Below, one piece after another: positions 60,913 through 64,000 of a stretch of 64,000 nt of DNA (within the stretch, counting starts at the first letter, position 1; every line of letters begins with the position of its first letter). Source of the stretch: Chlamydiales bacterium. Lineage in GTDB: Bacteria > Chlamydiota > Chlamydiia > Chlamydiales > JAAKFR01. The notes under the pieces were generated by a model. The model was not told the origin of the DNA. It did not search any database and was given only the letters and a program-made list of their open reading frames with translations. The stretch covers positions 124,001 through 188,000 of the forward strand of contig JACKPM010000004.1 in the NCBI GenBank assembly GCA_024233495.1, given 5' to 3'. Position numbers and translations under genes: made by a program.

Positions 60913-63536
60913 CCGAATGCCATCTCCATGATTTGTTGCAACTCCGCCTTATGCCTCTTTGGAGATCCTGTTGCAGGGGCGCAACTAGCTGCTCTTCCCA
61001 CATATTCAACAGGCACTGAGGTGAGTTGGTTGAGCAGTGGAGCGATGTAGCTCCAACTTCCCATATTTTGCGGTTCCTCTTGCACCCAAAAGATCTCTTT
61101 TACTTTGCTATACTTTTTCAATGCGCGCTCCATCTTCTGAATATGTAGCGGATAGAGTTGCTCGATGCGTACAATGGCAACGCCCTCCTTTCTGTGCTCG
61201 ATCAAATCGTAGTACACTTTTCCTGAACACAACAGAAGGCGCTTGCAGTTTGTGAGAGGAAGAGGATCCTCTAGCACCTCTTCAAATGTGCCTTTAGTGA
61301 AATGCTCCAAAGGACTGACACATTTTGGGTGGCGCAAAAGCTGTTTTGGCGTCATCACAACAAGAGGAATACGAATCTGTCTGTTCATCTGTCGACGCAA
61401 GAGGTGAAAATATTGGGCAGGGGTGGAGGGATAGACGATTTGCCAATTTCCTCTTGCAGAGAGCTGTAAAAAGCGCTCAAGACGCGCGGAACTGTGCTCC
61501 GATCCTTGCCCCTCATAGCCGTGAGGAAGGAGAAGGACAAGTCCACTATAACGCGACCACTTGCTCGCTGAGCAGCAAATGTATTGATCGATGATCACCT
61601 GCGCTCCATTTGCAAAGTCCCCAAATTGCGCTTCCCAAAGAGTGAGGGAGTTGGGATTGGCCAAGCTGTACCCAAACTCAAAACCTAGCACTCCAAACTC
61701 TGATAGAGGAGAGTTGTAGGCCGTGAAACCACCAAGTTGTGCTAGAGGAAAGTATTTTTTTCCTGTGTTTTGATCGATCCAGGCTGCATGCCGCTGTGTA
61801 AAGGTACCTCGTTGAGAATCTTGTCCGGACAAGCGCACGCTTTTTCCTTCAAGAAGGAGAGAGCCAAAAGCGAGTTGCTCTCCACTTGCCCAATCAAGCT
61901 CGCCATCCATTTTTTTCTCTCGCTCTTCTACAAGCTTGGCTACTTTTTTATGGAGAGCAAACCCCTCTGGAACGACGCTCACTTTTTGCACAATCGAACG
62001 CAATGTTTTCTCCTCAACAGCAGTAGAAACAGGCTCGAAAAGTTCTTGCGGATTGGGATGTCGGTACTCTTTCCATGCCCCCTCAAATGCAAGGTCAGGA
62101 ATATGCATCGGCTTTACCTTGAATTCTTCTAGCTCATAGGTAAGCTGCTCTTGGAACTCTTTCTCTGCACTCTTGGCAAATGCGTGCTCTAGCTCCCCTG
62201 AATTGAGCAGCTTTTCTCGATATAACTCCCGAATACTCCTTTTCTTCCGAATGTTTTGATACTCGATTGGCTGTGTAAAGGCAGGCTCATCGCTCTCATT
62301 GTGTCCATATTTTCGATACCCATTCACCTCAATGAAGACATCGCAATGAAACTCTCGCCGAATTTCCGCTGCAAGCCGACTCACGTAGGCGCACGCCTCA
62401 GGATCCTCTGCATTCACATGAAAGACGGGGCATGAAAAGGCAAGTGCAATGTCTGTACTATGCTTCGTAGAACGGTACTCTGCCGGAAGTGTGGTAAAAC
62501 CCACCTGATTATTTACAATTACATGAATAGCGCCACCTACACCATATCCTGGAAGCCCCATCAACTGCAAAGATTCATACACGATCCCCTGCCCTGCAAT
62601 ACTCGAGTCACCATGAATCAAGATCGGGAGAAGGGAGCGCTCTTTGTACATTTGTTTTTTTGCAAAAGTTTTACCCAATGCAACCGTATTCACTGATTCG
62701 AGGTGACTGGGATTAGAGGTCAAACTAATATGAACGGGACGCCCAGATGCCGTGACAATATCAGAGGAATACCCTTTGTGGTATTTCACATCGCCATCTC
62801 CACCTGCCCAGTTAGGATCCAAAATATCTTCGAATTCACTAAAAATTGCTGTGTACGACTTTTGTAAAATATTGGCGAGCACGTTGAGACGCCCCCGATG
62901 CGCCATTCCCATGATCACCTCATCCACACCAGATGCATCAATAACATCGGCCAAAACCGGAATGAGCGTCTCAGCCCCTTCTAGGGAAAAACGCTTTTGT
63001 CCCACATACTTCGTATGAATGAAGGTCTCCATCAGCTCAGCTCGATTGAGCTGCTCTAACAATAGCTTCTTCTGATCAATGGTCAAATTGGGGCGAAAGC
63101 GCGTCTTTTCTATACGCTTTTGAATCCACCGCTCCATCTCTGGATAGTGACACCCCATGTACTCCACACTCACCGTGCCGCAGTAAATATCTTCCAAAGC
63201 AGTGATGATATTTACTAGCGGCGCCTCTTTTTCTGGTAAAAGTCCAAAAGTAGAAAACGGCTTTTTCAAATCCTCCTCTTTGAAACCAAGCGCTTGCAAA
63301 CTCAACTCATGCGGCTCAGGGCTGCTTTGTGCAATTGGATTCACCCTCGCTTTTAAATGCCCAAACTTGCGGTATGCCTCCACAAGCTGGAAGATCCGAA
63401 AATCGCCCCCTTGTGGCCTTACATCTGACTGGCTAAACTCCATTCCCTCAAAGAAATAGCGCCACGAGCTCTCAACATTCGTGGGATCAACCAAATACTG
63501 CGCATAGATCTGCTCAATCTCTTTTGCATTTGCCAT
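60909..63536 (-). CDS. sucA: 2-oxoglutarate dehydrogenase E1 component
   Basis: 875 residues from ATG 63536 (an ATG at 63542 and a GTG at 63581 are also in frame). N-terminal YAQYLVDPTNVESSWRYFF is the standard E1 helix. GMAHRGRLNVLANIL and GDGDVKYHKGYS bind thiamine diphosphate region, FTTLPAEYRSTKHSTDIA, and a C-terminal transketolase-like domain with GFEFGYSLANPNSLTLWEAQFGDFANGAQV. Converts 2-oxoglutarate with SucB and LpdA to succinyl-CoA. Length is slightly shorter than E. coli SucA (933). Confidence 0.97.
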   Translation of the reverse strand: MANAKEIEQIYAQYLVDPTNVESSWRYFFEGMEFSQSDVRPQGGDFRIFQLVEAYRKFGHLKARVNPIAQSSPEPHELSLQALGFKEEDLKKPFSTFGLLPEKEAPLVNIITALEDIYCGTVSVEYMGCHYPEMERWIQKRIEKTRFRPNLTIDQKKLLLEQLNRAELMETFIHTKYVGQKRFSLEGAETLIPVLADVIDASGVDEVIMGMAHRGRLNVLANILQKSYTAIFSEFEDILDPNWAGGDGDVKYHKGYSSDIVTASGRPVHISLTSNPSHLESVNTVALGKTFAKKQMYKERSLLPILIHGDSSIAGQGIVYESLQLMGLPGYGVGGAIHVIVNNQVGFTTLPAEYRSTKHSTDIALAFSCPVFHVNAEDPEACAYVSRLAAEIRREFHCDVFIEVNGYRKYGHNESDEPAFTQPIEYQNIRKKRSIRELYREKLLNSGELEHAFAKSAEKEFQEQLTYELEEFKVKPMHIPDLAFEGAWKEYRHPNPQELFEPVSTAVEEKTLRSIVQKVSVVPEGFALHKKVAKLVEEREKKMDGELDWASGEQLAFGSLLLEGKSVRLSGQDSQRGTFTQRHAAWIDQNTGKKYFPLAQLGGFTAYNSPLSEFGVLGFEFGYSLANPNSLTLWEAQFGDFANGAQVIIDQYICCSASKWSRYSGLVLLLPHGYEGQGSEHSSARLERFLQLSARGNWQIVYPSTPAQYFHLLRRQMNRQIRIPLVVMTPKQLLRHPKCVSPLEHFTKGTFEEVLEDPLPLTNCKRLLLCSGKVYYDLIEHRKEGVAIVRIEQLYPLHIQKMERALKKYSKVKEIFWVQEEPQNMGSWSYIAPLLNQLTSVPVEYVGRAASCAPATGSPKRHKAELQQIMEMAFG

Positions 63537-63586
63537 TTGCATATAGGAGAATGATCTGAATGCCAATTTATTTCCCTTCACTATAT

Positions 63587-63602
63587 TATGAGTTCACTCA
63601 TA
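63587..63602. promoter_or_regulatory. Palindrome between sucA and the lipoprotein gene
   Basis: TATGAGT-TC-ACTCATA is a perfect 7-bp inverted repeat centred in the 86-bp divergent gap. It could be an operator for one or both genes; no regulator is visible in the window. Confidence 0.35.
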
Positions 63603-63622
63603 GATAAGCAGGATTGATACCA

Positions 63623-64000
63623 ATGAGAACATTTATTCTACTCGCCTTGTGCCTAACGGCTTGCAAAAAGTGTCCTGATAAGGTCCCCCCATTTACTCGC
63701 CACCCTATTCAAGGAAGAGAAGAGGTCTTGAAGAGTGGAAAAATTTTGCGCCGCCCCCTTTATCAAGTGAAGGTACCCGCTGGATGGCAACGTAACCTAA
63801 TAGAAACCTCTTTGAGTGACACTACATGTCCCAACGCTCTTTTTGAGGTGGAAGACGTGACTGTTACATTACACACATTCCCTACAGAGTCACTTACCCA
63901 GAGAATTCCCCCATCCCTTCAAGTTGAGAGATGGCGCTCACAAGAGAGTCGTGATGGTCATGTAGAAGAGGTACGGCATGACGGTTTTTCTGGTCTTTTT
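63623..64000 (+). CDS. Lipoprotein, 5' part (continues past window)
   Basis: At least 126 residues, open to the window end. A short signal peptide with the lipobox LTAC (Cys14) marks a lipidated envelope protein. The mature part starts KKCPDKVPPFTRHP and has a GWQRNL segment and a VTVTLHTFP strand. Divergent from sucA, as CT053 is in C. trachomatis from memory. ATG 63623 follows a weak AGGATTG. Function unknown. Confidence 0.7.
   Translation, partial: MRTFILLALCLTACKKCPDKVPPFTRHPIQGREEVLKSGKILRRPLYQVKVPAGWQRNLIETSLSDTTCPNALFEVEDVTVTLHTFPTESLTQRIPPSLQVERWRSQESRDGHVEEVRHDGFSGLF

Noticed and set aside
1..64000. CRISPR array, rRNA, transposase or prophage
   Set aside because: No regularly spaced direct repeats, no rRNA-like sequence and no phage or transposase motifs seen; the mini-elements are non-coding.

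Overview
The window comes from a chlamydia, most likely one of the environmental (Parachlamydia/Waddlia/Simkania-like) lineages rather than Chlamydia itself. Three gene runs match my recollection of the C. trachomatis order: rpsA-nusA-infB-rbfA-truB-ribF-ychF followed by the type III secretion genes sctU-sctV-copN-scc1 and malQ; rpmB-ubiD-type decarboxylase-phospholipase D; and fliA/flhA/ferredoxin/sucB/sucA with a CT053-like lipoprotein. A complete dapB-dapA-asd-dapL-nlpC run, a type III glutamine synthetase, a SET-domain protein and a 2Fe-2S ferredoxin also fit this phylum. The extra genes between the conserved blocks, and several families of short repeats, point to a larger and more plastic genome than that of the animal pathogens.

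Layout. 1-8.2 kb: translation, transcription and RNA-modification genes in one tightly overlapping series. 8.2-15.8 kb: ychF, then the type III export apparatus (sctU, sctV), its gatekeeper (copN) and chaperone (scc1), with malQ coupled behind. 15.8-26.8 kb: a lineage-specific insert with a GxSxG hydrolase-like membrane protein, a SET-domain candidate nuclear effector, and a reverse operon sthA - transglutaminase/TPR protein - methyltransferase - clpB - SLC12-like transporter. 27.2-36.5 kb: rpmB and a UbiD-family decarboxylase, two large tandem paralogues that carry a papain-like Q-x5-C motif, and a phospholipase D protein whose C-terminus is encoded by a repeat. 36.5-43.6 kb: glnN, two small paralogues, and the diaminopimelate operon ending in an NlpC/P60 peptidase. 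43.6-53.6 kb: sigma-28 translationally coupled to a GAF histidine kinase, small membrane proteins, an ABC-F ATPase, and a reduced flagellar export set (flhB lacking its cytoplasmic domain, flhA, and an flhF with an internal deletion). 53.6-58.4 kb: tRNA-Pro abutting a ferredoxin gene, a DUF1858-IscA fusion, a YopT/C58-like putative cysteine protease coupled to a 705-residue protein, and a cysteine-rich protein with an 18-bp tandem repeat. 58.4-64 kb: lpdA-sucB-sucA and the start of a lipoprotein.

The most unusual features are: (i) two families of about 165-bp palindromic mini-elements ending in TA. In three places the TAG end of family A is the stop codon of the neighbouring gene, as if the element inserts into the TA of stop codons and restores termination. 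(ii) Up to four candidate papain-fold effectors in one window. (iii) A flagellar export core whose FlhB and FlhF have lost the parts thought to control their function. No transposase, CRISPR array, rRNA or prophage was seen. All functional calls rest on reading motifs by eye.
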